DNA from: Leucobacter sp. UBA1945
Lineage (GTDB): Bacteria > Actinomycetota > Actinomycetes > Actinomycetales > Microbacteriaceae
Direction of reading: 5' to 3'
Assembly: GCA_002336855.1 (NCBI GenBank)
Contig: DDEV01000042.1
Span: 1-18,400 of the forward strand
DNA: 18,400 nt
This document shows positions 5,698-14,186 of this stretch, piece by piece (positions within the stretch are counted from its first letter, which is position 1; each line of letters starts with the position of its first letter). The notes beneath the pieces were generated by a model. The model saw nothing but the letters and a program-made list of their open reading frames with translations. It was not told where the DNA came from and searched no databases. The position numbers and the translations under genes are program-made.

Positions 5698-8207
5698 ACG
5701 AGCAAGTAGGCGACGTCTACGACTTCCAGGCGATCCAGGATCGCTGGCTTCCGGTGTGGGAGCAGTTGAAGCCGTTCGAGGTGTCGAACGACCTCTCGAG
5801 CGAGAAGCCGAAGAAGTACGTGCTCGACATGTTCCCGTACCCCTCGGGCGACCTGCACATGGGTCACGCCGAGGCCTTCTGCTTCGGCGACGTGCTCGCC
5901 CGTTACTGGCGCGGCCGCGGCCACGACGTGCTGCACCCGATCGGCTGGGACAGCTTCGGCCTGCCCGCAGAGAATGCGGCGATCAAGCGCGGCATCGATC
6001 CTCGCGAATGGACCTACGCGAACATCGCGCAGCAGAAGGCGAGCTTTCGCGTCTACGCGCCCAGCTTCGACTGGAGCCGAGTGCTGCACACGAGCGATCC
6101 CGAGTACTACAAGTGGAACCAGTGGCTGTTTCTCAAGATGTACGAAAAGGGTCTCGCATACCGCAAGGCGAGCTGGGTCAACTGGGATCCGGTAGATCAG
6201 ACCGTGCTCGCGAACGAGCAGGTGCTCGCTGACGGCACCTCTGAGCGCTCGGGCGCGATCGTGGTGAAGAAGAAGCTGACGCAGTGGTACTTCCGCATCA
6301 CTGACTACGCGGATCGCCTGCTCGATGACCTCGATTCGCTCGAGGGGCAGTGGCCGGCCAAGGTGCTGAACATGCAGCGCAACTGGATCGGCCGCTCGCA
6401 GGGCGCCGAGGTCGAGTTCGAGATCGAGGGGCGCGACGCCAAGGTGCCCGTCTTCACGACCCGGCCTGACACGCTCTACGGGGCAACCTTCATGGTCGTC
6501 GCGCCCGACAGTGATCTCGCAGCAGAACTTGCCGCGAGCGCGTCACCCGAGGCTCGCATGCAGTTCGAGGAATATCTCGTTGCGACGCAGAAGCAGAGCG
6601 AGATCGATCGTCAGAATGCCGACCGCGAGAAGACCGGCGTGTTTCTCGATCACTTCGCCATCAATCCCGTGAACGGCGAGCGCATTCCGGTCTGGGCATC
6701 TGACTACGTGCTTGCTGACTACGGCCACGGTGCGATCATGGCTGTGCCCGCCCACGATCAGCGCGACCTCGACTTCGCGCTGAAGTTTGAGCTGCCCGTG
6801 CGCGTGGTAGTCGAGGTGCGTGACGAAGACGGTGTGGTGCTCGAAGACCCGGCCGTGTCGGGTGTCGCGACCGCCGGTAACGGTGTGCTCGTGAACTCGG
6901 GCGAGCTCGACGGGCTCGGCAAGGTCGATGCGATTGCCAAGGCGATCGAGGTGCTCGAAGCGCGCGGCACTGGCCGCGCCGCGAAGACCTACCGCCTGCG
7001 CGATTGGCTGATCTCTCGCCAGCGCTACTGGGGCACGCCGATCCCGATTCTGCACGGTGCCGACGAGAGCAACGAGGGCGAGATGCGCCCGGTTGCGCAG
7101 GACGAACTGCCGGTCCGCCTGCCGGCCTCTGAGGGTCTCGACCTGAAACCAAAGGGTTCGTCACCGCTCGGTGCTGCGACCGAGTGGGCCAGCGTCACCG
7201 ACGCCGCGGGCCAGGCCTGGACCCGCGACCCAGACACGATGGACACCTTCGTAGACAGCTCGTGGTACTTCTTGCGCTTCCTCTCATCGACCGACGACGC
7301 GCAGGCGTTCGACCCGGCGCTCGTGAACGCCTGGGGCCCGATCGACCAGTATGCAGGCGGCGTCGAGCACGCGATTCTGCACCTGCTCTACTCGCGCTTC
7401 ATCACGAAGGTGCTGCACGACCTCGGCTACCTCGACTTCGAGGAGCCCTTCACCGCGCTGCTCAACCAGGGCATGGTGCTGCAGGACGGCGCGAAGATGT
7501 CGAAGTCGAAGGGCAACCTCGTCGAGTTCGCATCCGAGCTGAAGAGCCACGGCGCCGACGCGCTGCGAGTAACCCTCGCCTTCGCGGGCCCGCCCGAGGA
7601 CGACATCGACTGGGCCGACGTTTCGGTGCAGGGCTCGGCGAAGTTCCTCGCACGCGCCTGGCGCGTCGCGGGCGACGTCTCGTCTCAGCCGGGTATCGAT
7701 TTCTCTACTGGCGACGCGACACTGCGCAAGCACACCCATCAGCTGCTTCTTGACGCGCCCGGTCTCGTCGAGCATTACAAGTTCAACGTGGTGGTCGCCC
7801 GCCTGATGGATCAGGTGAACGTCACCCGAAAGGCGATCGATTCGGGTGTCGGCGCGGCAGACGCCGCAGTGCGCGAGTCCGCAGAGGCCGTGGCGATGAT
7901 CCTTTCGCTCTTTGCCCCGTACACGGCAGAAGACATGTGGGCGAAGCTCGGCCACGAGCCGACCGTGGCGCTGCAAGTCTGGCCGACCGCCGACGAGTCG
8001 CTGCTCGTCGAAGACGAGGTCACGATGGTCGTGCAGGTCGATGGCAAGGTGCGCGAGCGCCTGACGCTGCCAGCATCGGTGAGCGAAGAAGACGCTCGTG
8101 CGGCAGCGCTCGAGTCGGCCCCGGTGCAGCGCGCGATCGGTGATCGTCAGATCGTCAACGTGATCGTGCGTGTGCCGAAGATCGTGAGCATCGCGACGAA
8201 GCCGTAA
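5694..8207 (+). CDS. leuS: Leucine--tRNA ligase
   Basis: Class I aminoacyl-tRNA synthetase that charges tRNA-Leu in the cytoplasm. The 837-residue product has the usual bacterial architecture: the HIGH-type motif HMGH (55-58) in PYPSGDLHMGHAEAF, a tRNA-contacting WVNWDPVDQTVLANEQV region, the CP1 editing domain with TTRPDTLYGATFMV and YGHGAIMAVPAHDQRD, the RQRYWGTPIP return to the catalytic core, KMSKS (601-605) in GAKMSKSKGN, then the anticodon-binding helices and a small C-terminal domain with VQVDGKVRERL. Length and motif order are normal, so it should be intact. The GTG start has GAGGT 5 nt upstream. Its start overlaps the end of a possible leader ORF. Confidence 0.97.
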   Translation: MNEQVGDVYDFQAIQDRWLPVWEQLKPFEVSNDLSSEKPKKYVLDMFPYPSGDLHMGHAEAFCFGDVLARYWRGRGHDVLHPIGWDSFGLPAENAAIKRGIDPREWTYANIAQQKASFRVYAPSFDWSRVLHTSDPEYYKWNQWLFLKMYEKGLAYRKASWVNWDPVDQTVLANEQVLADGTSERSGAIVVKKKLTQWYFRITDYADRLLDDLDSLEGQWPAKVLNMQRNWIGRSQGAEVEFEIEGRDAKVPVFTTRPDTLYGATFMVVAPDSDLAAELAASASPEARMQFEEYLVATQKQSEIDRQNADREKTGVFLDHFAINPVNGERIPVWASDYVLADYGHGAIMAVPAHDQRDLDFALKFELPVRVVVEVRDEDGVVLEDPAVSGVATAGNGVLVNSGELDGLGKVDAIAKAIEVLEARGTGRAAKTYRLRDWLISRQRYWGTPIPILHGADESNEGEMRPVAQDELPVRLPASEGLDLKPKGSSPLGAATEWASVTDAAGQAWTRDPDTMDTFVDSSWYFLRFLSSTDDAQAFDPALVNAWGPIDQYAGGVEHAILHLLYSRFITKVLHDLGYLDFEEPFTALLNQGMVLQDGAKMSKSKGNLVEFASELKSHGADALRVTLAFAGPPEDDIDWADVSVQGSAKFLARAWRVAGDVSSQPGIDFSTGDATLRKHTHQLLLDAPGLVEHYKFNVVVARLMDQVNVTRKAIDSGVGAADAAVRESAEAVAMILSLFAPYTAEDMWAKLGHEPTVALQVWPTADESLLVEDEVTMVVQVDGKVRERLTLPASVSEEDARAAALESAPVQRAIGDRQIVNVIVRVPKIVSIATKP

Positions 8208-8250
8208 CCGGCGTCGCGTAGGGAGCGCGGGGAGTGGTCGGGAAGCTCGG

Positions 8251-9057
8251 CTACTGCTCGCGCTCTTCTCGTTGCTTAGCGCGTGTGCGGCGATGTCCGC
8301 TGTAGAGGGCCCAGAGTATCGTCACGAGAAACGCGTAGAACATGAGTCGGCCGATCCAGAGCAGCCAGGGATGCGCTACCCCCTCGTTTCCGGCAAGGCC
8401 GAGTACTACCAACCACACCGATCCGCGGTACTGCGGGGTCGCGATGGTTGCGGTGCCACCGATCATCAGACACATTGCCACGAGATAGGTGATAAACCCC
8501 GCAAGACGAATCTGGCCGGCTCCATCTGATCGCTCGGATCTCGAACGCCCGGTCGCGACTCGAACTAGACCTCGTATGAGCAATTCAACTGGCAGTAGTA
8601 CCGCGACGAGCTGAAGCGGACCCGAGATTGTTGCCGCGGCCAATAGCAGGAAGAGTAGAAACGCGAGCTGCCAGGCTGATGATCCACGCCGATCATCGAA
8701 CTCGCCAGCCGCGATCCACGGTGTGAGTAGGCACAGGACCGCCACGGGGGTCGCCGCGGTAATGAACCAGCCATGCCGCAGCGGGGCCGCGCGTTTCAGC
8801 AGGGAGCGGGGCTCGATGATGAGCCCAAAGCCCACGCGCGTGACGACCGCCGATTGCATGGCCAAGATTGCCAGCACCGCGTAGAACGCCGATGTGAGGT
8901 CGCTGTGACGGCGCACCTGCTCGGGAGGAAGCAGATACATGATGCTGGCAACCGCGCCGAGAGCAAGGAGCACTCCGAGTATCTCGAGCAGGCGAAACCT
9001 TGTGAGCGCGCGCCTTCGAGCCTGCAGTTGAGCCTCGGTGAAGGTGAGTCGAACCAT
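8251..9057 (-). CDS. Multi-pass membrane protein of unknown function
   Basis: This 268-residue protein has about six hydrophobic segments (near residues 22-43, 55-75, 97-117, 128-163, 185-205 and 230-253; the long fourth one may be two). It has basic juxtamembrane stretches such as ARRRALTRFR at the N-terminus and a charged RRTRAKQREEREQ tail, suggesting both ends face the cytoplasm. I recognise no catalytic or transport motif. Base composition differs from its neighbours: bases 8521-8640 count to 59% G+C, against 75% in a 60-base sample of leuS (5881-5940). This may reflect codon needs of hydrophobic residues or acquisition from elsewhere. It converges with leuS and lies downstream of holA on the same strand, 42 bp away. 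Confidence 0.8.
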   Translation of the reverse strand: MVRLTFTEAQLQARRRALTRFRLLEILGVLLALGAVASIMYLLPPEQVRRHSDLTSAFYAVLAILAMQSAVVTRVGFGLIIEPRSLLKRAAPLRHGWFITAATPVAVLCLLTPWIAAGEFDDRRGSSAWQLAFLLFLLLAAATISGPLQLVAVLLPVELLIRGLVRVATGRSRSERSDGAGQIRLAGFITYLVAMCLMIGGTATIATPQYRGSVWLVVLGLAGNEGVAHPWLLWIGRLMFYAFLVTILWALYSGHRRTRAKQREEREQ

Positions 9058-9099
9058 GGAGAATGTGTACTTTTGCGCGCAGACGGCCCTAGTGACGCG

Positions 9100-10119
9100 T
9101 TAGCGCCCCCGCTTTGCAACGAAGAGCACGTACTTCTCGAGAGCGTAGATCGGGTCGCGACTGCCGCCCTTGAGCGCGAGTTCGGTCTCTGCCGCGAGAT
9201 CTATTGCGCGTGCGAGATCGCCTTCGGTCCAGCCGCGAGTCTCGCGCTGCGCGCGCTCAACCTGCCAGGGTGCCATGCCGAACGCCGACGCGAGCTCGCC
9301 CGAGCTGCCGCGAGCGCCGTAGACGCGCGCCATCGCGCGCACCTTCATATTGAGCGCCGCCAGCATCGGAATCGCGTCAGTGCCCGTGCTGAGCGCCTGG
9401 CGCAGCAGCACAAGCGCTTCTGCTGCGCGGCCCGCGGTTGCGGCGTCGGCGACCTTGAACGCTCCGGCCTCGACACGCCCCTCGGTCGATCGCTCGACGT
9501 CTTGCTCCGAGATACGCTTGCCGAGGTCTGAGACCAGCTGCTCGATCGCCCCGGCAAGCTCGCCCAGCCCACCTTGGTAGGCGGCAACGAGCGATCTCAG
9601 CGCACCCGGCGCGATCTGTGCGCCGAGGCGGCGAAACTCGGCCTGGGCGAAGCTCAGGCGATCGGCATCTTTTTTGATCTCGGCGCACACGACCTCGATC
9701 GCGCCGAGCGAGGCACCTGCATCGCCGCGCACCGCGTCGAGCAGAGCCTTGCCGCGTTGGCCGCTCGCGTGGCGCAGCACGAGCGTCGCGTCATCTGCAG
9801 GCTGCGTGAGGTAGCGCTTGGCGTCTTCGAGAAACGCATCGCTCGCCTTTTCGACGCCTTCAACGCGTATCAGCCGGGGTTCGGCGAACAGTGAGGGGCT
9901 CGCCACGGTGAAGAGCTCGCCCGACCCATAGCCCGCCGCGTCGATGTCGTGAATCTCGAGTGCGGCGTCGCGCTCGCGCAGCGTTTCGCGAATCGATCTT
10001 GCCGCGCGGTCGGCGAGAAACTGCTCTGGCCCGCTAATCAGCACGACCGGAGCCGGGCGGGCCTCGTCGTAGCCAACCTTCGTGATCTTCGCCTTGCTTG
10101 CTCTTGCTGTCGCTGCCAC
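9100..10119 (-). CDS. holA: DNA polymerase III subunit delta
   Basis: Delta is the clamp-loader subunit that opens the beta sliding clamp. The 339-residue protein shows the family layout: an N-terminal AAA+-like domain beginning VVLISGPEQFLADRAARSIRE, the FAEPRLIRVEGVEK segment that precedes the clamp-binding helix, TLVLRHASGQRGKAL, and a C-terminal helical collar ending GGSRDPIYALEKYVLFVAK. As usual for delta, the Walker motifs are not preserved. The start is GTG at 10119. It follows comEC by 9 bp, in the comEA-comEC-holA order common in actinobacteria, yet it seems to have its own promoter, because TAGGCT ends 6 nt before the GTG. rpsT, often adjacent to holA in actinobacteria, is not seen here. 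Confidence 0.92.
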   Translation of the reverse strand: MAATARASKAKITKVGYDEARPAPVVLISGPEQFLADRAARSIRETLRERDAALEIHDIDAAGYGSGELFTVASPSLFAEPRLIRVEGVEKASDAFLEDAKRYLTQPADDATLVLRHASGQRGKALLDAVRGDAGASLGAIEVVCAEIKKDADRLSFAQAEFRRLGAQIAPGALRSLVAAYQGGLGELAGAIEQLVSDLGKRISEQDVERSTEGRVEAGAFKVADAATAGRAAEALVLLRQALSTGTDAIPMLAALNMKVRAMARVYGARGSSGELASAFGMAPWQVERAQRETRGWTEGDLARAIDLAAETELALKGGSRDPIYALEKYVLFVAKRGR

Positions 10120-10125
10120 GTCACA

Positions 10126-10131
10126 AGCCTA
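10126..10131 (-). promoter_or_regulatory. Candidate -10 box TAGGCT for leaderless holA, containing the comEC stop
   Basis: Read on the minus strand, TAGGCT is followed by TGTGAC and then the GTG start of holA. The first three bases, TAG, are the stop codon of comEC. No ribosome-binding site is visible and no good -35 is found, so the call rests on the hexamer and its spacing. Confidence 0.45.
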
Positions 10132-12705
10132 CTGGCCGCGCTCTGCCCAGGCGGCCAGGGTGCCGTCGGGCTGCCGCACGAGCGCGACGCTGCCGAAAGA
10201 GTCGGTTCGCAGCGCCCGGGTGCCAGCGCGCGCAAGCATTCCGAGCGTCTCGCTGTTCGGGTGGCCATAGCGATTGTCTGCGCCAACTGAAACGAGCCCC
10301 CAATCTGCGCCGATCCTTTCGTAGAGGGTTGCCTCTTGGTCGCGGCTGCCGTGATGTGCCACCTTCACCACATCGATGCCCGCGAGCCAGGCACTCGTGT
10401 TGACGTCACGCAGCAGCGCGCTCTGCTCTTCGTAGCCGGTGTCGGCGAGCAGGAGCGCTCGGTGCCCATCGACCTCGAGCAGCAACACGAGGCTTGCCGC
10501 ATTGGTCTCGGTGAACAGCGCGTCACGAGGGGGAGCGAGCGTCAACCAAGCGAGTTCTGCTTCGTTCTCCGCGTCTCTCGCCGCTCCGCCGCCCGCGCCG
10601 CCCGCGCTGCCGACTTGAAACGGCACACCAGCCTCGGTCAACGCGTGCACAACTGCTCGCTGCTCGGTGCGTTCGCCCGCGACAGTGGGGGCAATCAGCG
10701 CGGCATCGACGCGCGAAAGCACGCTCGCGATCGCGCCAACGTGATCGCGGTCGTCGTGAGTGAGCACCAGCAGCGAGATTCGTCGGACGCCAAAGTCGGT
10801 GAGGCAACGCTCGAGCGCCTCCGGTTCGTCGCCGGTATCGATCAAGATGACTTCGTCGGGAACATCGGGGTCTCGCGCAAGGAGCGCGTCACCCTGACCC
10901 ACATCGCAGGCAACGAGCAGCCAGTTCGCCGGAGTCGCAAGTTGCTTCGCGAGCGGATACAGCAGCGTGACTGAGACGAAGACGGTGAGGGCCAGGCTCG
11001 CCAGAACCGCTATGGTGACGCGGATCTGCAGCGGCGTTCTGGAGCGAGGTTGCCAAGGCTGACGCAACTCGACCCGTGCACCAGAGGGCAAACCGATTCG
11101 CCCCGTCGCGAGTGCCCAGGCGACAAACAACGCGAGCTGGCACACGGCGAGCAAAATTGCGCCGGGCCACCCTTGAGGCCAGTTCCACCTGCCCGCAGGC
11201 AGAGCGGCACAGATTTCGGCGGTCGCGGCCACCCACGACGCGGGCCAGCTTGCCGCGCGAATCGCAAGCATCGCTGCGCCGGGTGAGATTGGGCCGAGGA
11301 TCGCGGCGATCAACCCCAGGCCCGTACCCAGGGGCGCTGCTGGCGCGGCGACGAGATTCGCGAGCACGCCGACGGCAGGCACACCGGGCTGCAGCAACAG
11401 CAGCAGCGGGCCGCACGAAAGCTGGGCGGCGAGAGCCAGCGAGAACGGCAACGCGAGCATGCGGGGCAGCCGAAACCGCCTGCGCAACAGGTGTGAGGTG
11501 GACGCCGCAAACAACAGAATGCCGAGGGTCGCAGCGACCGAGAGCGCGAATCCCGCCTGCAGCGCCTGCCAGGGGTCAAATGCGAGCAAGGCGAGAATCG
11601 CCAGGCCGAGCGCCGGAAGTGCGGTGCTCCGTCTGCCACCGAACGCGCCGACGAGCAGCACCGCCGCCATAACGGCGGCTCGGAGCACCGAGGAGTCGGG
11701 GCCGACGACGACCACGAATGCGGTGAGCGCTGCACCCGCGGCGAGCGCACGCAGCCTGCGGCCCGCACCGAGGCGAGATACGCACCAGGTCATGGTGGCG
11801 ATGACCAGCCCGGTGTTGCTGCCCGACACCGCGGTCAGGTGACTGAGGGAGCTTTCGAGCATCAGATCGCCCAGTGCTTCGGGAACGAGCGAGGTGTCTC
11901 CGACGGCGAAGCCGGGCACCAGCTCGGCTTCCGGAACTTCGCTTGCGTGCTCCACGAGGGGCGCGCGAAAGGCGGCTGCAGCTGAGCCGAGCGCGGTGTC
12001 AAACCCATCGCTGTGAAGCTGACGGAGCGCGAAAGGACTCGCCGTGTACGCAGACACGTTTGCCGCGGGCTCGGCGGTGAGCTTCGCCGTAACTCGCAGT
12101 CGTGTGCCTGGCCCCCAGCGTGCCGCACGCCAATCGACCTCGGCATCGGAAAGCCACAACAGCATTGGCGCCTGCGCGCCCCCAGCGAGCGAGCGCGCGG
12201 TCGCATCATTCGAGGTCGGAACGAACGCAACTATGCGCACCCACTCGCGATCACCGAACTCGGTTCGTTTCGTCTCGGGAAACCCGCTTAGCCGCGCCTC
12301 GAACGTAACTGGTGTGCCCGCTGCGGCCGCCTGCTGAAAGAAGGGCGCCGCCCGCCCGGCTTCGAGCACATGCACTCTGGCTCCGAGTAGCACGAAGCAC
12401 CCGCACAGCAGCGCGACCATTGACACGGCAGCGCTCGGCCACGTCTTGCGTAGGCTCTTCGCCGTACCCAGGCGCCCGAACCACCACACCGCCAGCATCA
12501 GGCTACCCGCGGCTACGGCGAGAAGTGCAATCCCGCAGCCTCGACCTGGGGTGAGGATTGCCCAGCTGGTGAGTGCCCAACCCAGCAGGGCAACGGCCAG
12601 GAGTCGCCACTGACCCGGAGGTGACCTTGCTTCTGCCGATGTGTCGGGCGTAAAGCCGAGACCGCTCAAGGGGTCGGTGATCTGGTTGCCCTTCTGCGTG
12701 GTCAT
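10129..12705 (-). CDS. comEC: ComEC/Rec2 family DNA-uptake channel
   Basis: This polytopic inner-membrane protein is thought to carry single-stranded DNA across the membrane during transformation. At 858 residues it is full length for the family. Hydrophobic segments open the protein (about residues 34-75 and 92-112), followed by a soluble OB-like part and then the Competence domain with LSHLTAVSGSNTGLVIA near residue 285 and many membrane helices. The C-terminal metallo-beta-lactamase-like domain contains LVLTHDDRDHVGA (about 645) and VKVAHHGSRDQE (about 777), the metal-site motifs of the ComEC nuclease-like domain, which here look intact. The ATG overlaps the comEA stop as ATGA with no clear ribosome-binding site, so translation is probably coupled. 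Confidence 0.93.
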   Translation of the reverse strand: MTTQKGNQITDPLSGLGFTPDTSAEARSPPGQWRLLAVALLGWALTSWAILTPGRGCGIALLAVAAGSLMLAVWWFGRLGTAKSLRKTWPSAAVSMVALLCGCFVLLGARVHVLEAGRAAPFFQQAAAAGTPVTFEARLSGFPETKRTEFGDREWVRIVAFVPTSNDATARSLAGGAQAPMLLWLSDAEVDWRAARWGPGTRLRVTAKLTAEPAANVSAYTASPFALRQLHSDGFDTALGSAAAAFRAPLVEHASEVPEAELVPGFAVGDTSLVPEALGDLMLESSLSHLTAVSGSNTGLVIATMTWCVSRLGAGRRLRALAAGAALTAFVVVVGPDSSVLRAAVMAAVLLVGAFGGRRSTALPALGLAILALLAFDPWQALQAGFALSVAATLGILLFAASTSHLLRRRFRLPRMLALPFSLALAAQLSCGPLLLLLQPGVPAVGVLANLVAAPAAPLGTGLGLIAAILGPISPGAAMLAIRAASWPASWVAATAEICAALPAGRWNWPQGWPGAILLAVCQLALFVAWALATGRIGLPSGARVELRQPWQPRSRTPLQIRVTIAVLASLALTVFVSVTLLYPLAKQLATPANWLLVACDVGQGDALLARDPDVPDEVILIDTGDEPEALERCLTDFGVRRISLLVLTHDDRDHVGAIASVLSRVDAALIAPTVAGERTEQRAVVHALTEAGVPFQVGSAGGAGGGAARDAENEAELAWLTLAPPRDALFTETNAASLVLLLEVDGHRALLLADTGYEEQSALLRDVNTSAWLAGIDVVKVAHHGSRDQEATLYERIGADWGLVSVGADNRYGHPNSETLGMLARAGTRALRTDSFGSVALVRQPDGTLAAWAERGQ

Positions 12706-13553
12706 ACCGTTACCAGGTTCTGCAGTTGTTCGAAGGTTTTTGACCCGATGCCCGAGACACTCAATAGCTGCTCGGGGCTGTCGAACCCACCATTCGTTTC
12801 CCGCCAGTCGAGAATCCTTTGCGCGAGGGCCGGGCCGACTCGCGGCAGGGTTTCAAGAGCGGCCAGGTCTGCAGTGTTCAGGTTGACCAGGCCGTTGCCG
12901 GTTGCCGAGGCTCCCGTATTGCTGCCGCGGCCCACCGCGCCGCTTGTGTCAGTCGCGCCGGCAGCGGCGAGCGAGGCAGCGTTGTCCGCGTTGGGAACCA
13001 GCACCTGTTCGCCATCGCTGAGCGGTCGCGCGAGGTTGAGTACAGAGAGCACCGCGGCTTCGGTTGCCCCGCCGGCCGCCTCGATTGCTGCGAGCACGCG
13101 CGAGTTCGCCTCGAGCTCGTACACGCCCGGTGCGGCGACCTCGCCGACTACGTGCACGTAGAGCCGCGCAGAGGCCTCTGCGCCAGCACCAGTTGACACA
13201 CCTGAGTACCCGATCTCCGATGCATCTGCGACCGCCGGGCCATCGTTCCGCCCGTCGAGCGTTTCTTCGGACGCGGCGCTCACTGCGTGCGGTTGCACCC
13301 AGACCATGGCGATCGATACCACGATCGTGAGCACGAACGCCGTGGCCGCCGCGGCGGCGGGCACGGCCACCCCGCGCTGCACCCGATCCCAGAGGCGACG
13401 GTGCGGCCTGAGACTCACGGGCTCGGGGGAGTCGATAGGATCGGGCGGCCGCTCGGGTGCGAGTTCACGAAGCCTGGCGGCCCATCGCGATGTCGAGAGT
13501 TCGACGAGCTGCTCGGGAGCGTTCGAAGCTGGGAGTGAGGGTTGCGCGGACAT
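12702..13553 (-). CDS. comEA: ComEA family competence DNA receptor
   Basis: This membrane-anchored DNA-binding protein passes incoming double-stranded DNA to ComEC. The 283 residues comprise a cytoplasmic, proline-rich N-terminus, one membrane segment (about 62-86), a SLBB-type domain (about 130-187, VHVVGEVAAPGVYEL through GEQVLVP), a Ser/Thr/Gly/Ala-rich linker, and a C-terminal double helix-hairpin-helix DNA-binding domain (about 222-283) with VNLNTADLAALETLPRVGPALAQRIL and LLSVSGIGSKTFEQL. It overlaps comEC by 4 bp (ATGA), a tight operon. A TAGCTT hexamer ends 6 nt before the ATG, so the operon may start leaderless here. The divergent gap to the ASCH gene carries a palindrome and short repeats that may be operators. 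Confidence 0.93.
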   Translation of the reverse strand: MSAQPSLPASNAPEQLVELSTSRWAARLRELAPERPPDPIDSPEPVSLRPHRRLWDRVQRGVAVPAAAAATAFVLTIVVSIAMVWVQPHAVSAASEETLDGRNDGPAVADASEIGYSGVSTGAGAEASARLYVHVVGEVAAPGVYELEANSRVLAAIEAAGGATEAAVLSVLNLARPLSDGEQVLVPNADNAASLAAAGATDTSGAVGRGSNTGASATGNGLVNLNTADLAALETLPRVGPALAQRILDWRETNGGFDSPEQLLSVSGIGSKTFEQLQNLVTV

Positions 13554-13559
13554 GCCACC

Positions 13560-13565
13560 AAGCTA
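13560..13565 (-). promoter_or_regulatory. Candidate -10 box TAGCTT for leaderless comEA
   Basis: On the minus strand TAGCTT is followed by GGTGGC and then the comEA ATG. The 6-nt gap is the leaderless spacing seen elsewhere in this window. No matching -35 lies at 16-18 nt. Confidence 0.4.
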
Positions 13566-13610
13566 GGCGAGCGGGTGGCGCGAAAATCGAACAAGTCCGA
13601 AACTCGCATA

Positions 13611-13657
13611 AACCGGTGCATAACCCGTGAACCGGCTCACCTGTGAGCGACAACCGG
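13611..13657. repeat. Three AACCGG repeats at about 20-bp spacing in the comEA/ASCH divergent gap
   Basis: AACCGG occurs at 13611-13616, 13630-13635 and 13652-13657, i.e. 19 and 22 bp apart, close to two helical turns. All three lie on the same strand in noncoding sequence between two divergent promoters. This suits cooperative binding by a regulator, but a 6-bp G/C-containing repeat can recur by chance. Confidence 0.3.
13635..13648. promoter_or_regulatory. GCTCAC-CT-GTGAGC inverted repeat, possible operator
   Basis: This has perfect 6-bp arms with a 2-bp centre in the 147-bp gap between comEA and the ASCH gene. It resembles a homodimer repressor site by shape. No regulator is identifiable. 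Confidence 0.35.
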
Positions 13658-13688
13658 CGCGACGGCGATAATTCCACCCAGACCCAGA

Positions 13689-13694
13689 TAGGCT
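13689..13694 (+). promoter_or_regulatory. Candidate -10 box TAGGCT for the leaderless ASCH gene
   Basis: TAGGCT is followed by GCACGC and the ATG at 13701, a 6-nt gap with no ribosome-binding site. A -35 is not evident at 17-18 nt. Confidence 0.45.
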
Positions 13695-13700
13695 GCACGC

Positions 13701-14177
13701 ATGAGCGAGCAAAACCCCAAGCAGATCGCCGAGTTCTGGCGACAGGCCCGCGCCGGATTGGTCGGCGCGCCAGAAACCGTGCCCGAGGCCTGGGCCTTCG
13801 GAGCAACGCCGGCACACGCCGACGGCCTGCTCGCTCTGGTGCTCGACGGCACGAAGACCGGCACAGCCTCATCACTCTGGGACTACGAGGCTCTGGGCGA
13901 TCCTTTGCCGTCGGCCGGCGAATACAGCATCATTCTCGACGCGGCGAAGCAACCGCGCGCCGTCATCGAAACCACGGACGTGCAGATTGTCCCGTTTGAC
14001 GACGTTACAGAAACACACGCACGATCAGAGGGCGAGGGCGACCTCAGCCTCGCTGCCTGGCGCGAGATTCACGAGCGCTACTGGCGCTTGCACTCCGAGA
14101 ACCCACGCGGTTTCGCGTCCGACATGCCCGTGGTGTGCGAGCGGTTTCGTCTGGTGTACCGCGCGCCCGCAGCCTAG
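13701..14177 (+). CDS. ASCH domain-containing protein
   Basis: This is a 158-residue protein of the ASCH superfamily, a beta-barrel fold related to PUA domains. Visible family features are WAFGATPAHADGLLALVLDGTKTGTAS (31-57), where the GxKTGTxS turn is the usual ligand-site signature with Lys52, the strand PSAGEYSIILD (70-80), and EGEGDLSLAAWREIHERYW (110-128), followed by VCERFRLVYR. ASCH proteins are proposed to bind RNA or modified nucleosides, and some hydrolyse N4-acetylcytidine (E. coli YqfB). Whether this one is an amidohydrolase is unknown. It converges with the thioesterase gene (9 bp) and is divergent from comEA. Confidence 0.88.
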   Translation: MSEQNPKQIAEFWRQARAGLVGAPETVPEAWAFGATPAHADGLLALVLDGTKTGTASSLWDYEALGDPLPSAGEYSIILDAAKQPRAVIETTDVQIVPFDDVTETHARSEGEGDLSLAAWREIHERYWRLHSENPRGFASDMPVVCERFRLVYRAPAA

Positions 14178-14186
14178 CGTCGTGAG

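Noticed and set aside
5094..6089. Minus-strand open frame of 331 codons across the SRPBCC gene and the leuS start
   Set aside because: It is in another frame of the SRPBCC gene and antisense to the conserved HMGH region of leuS.
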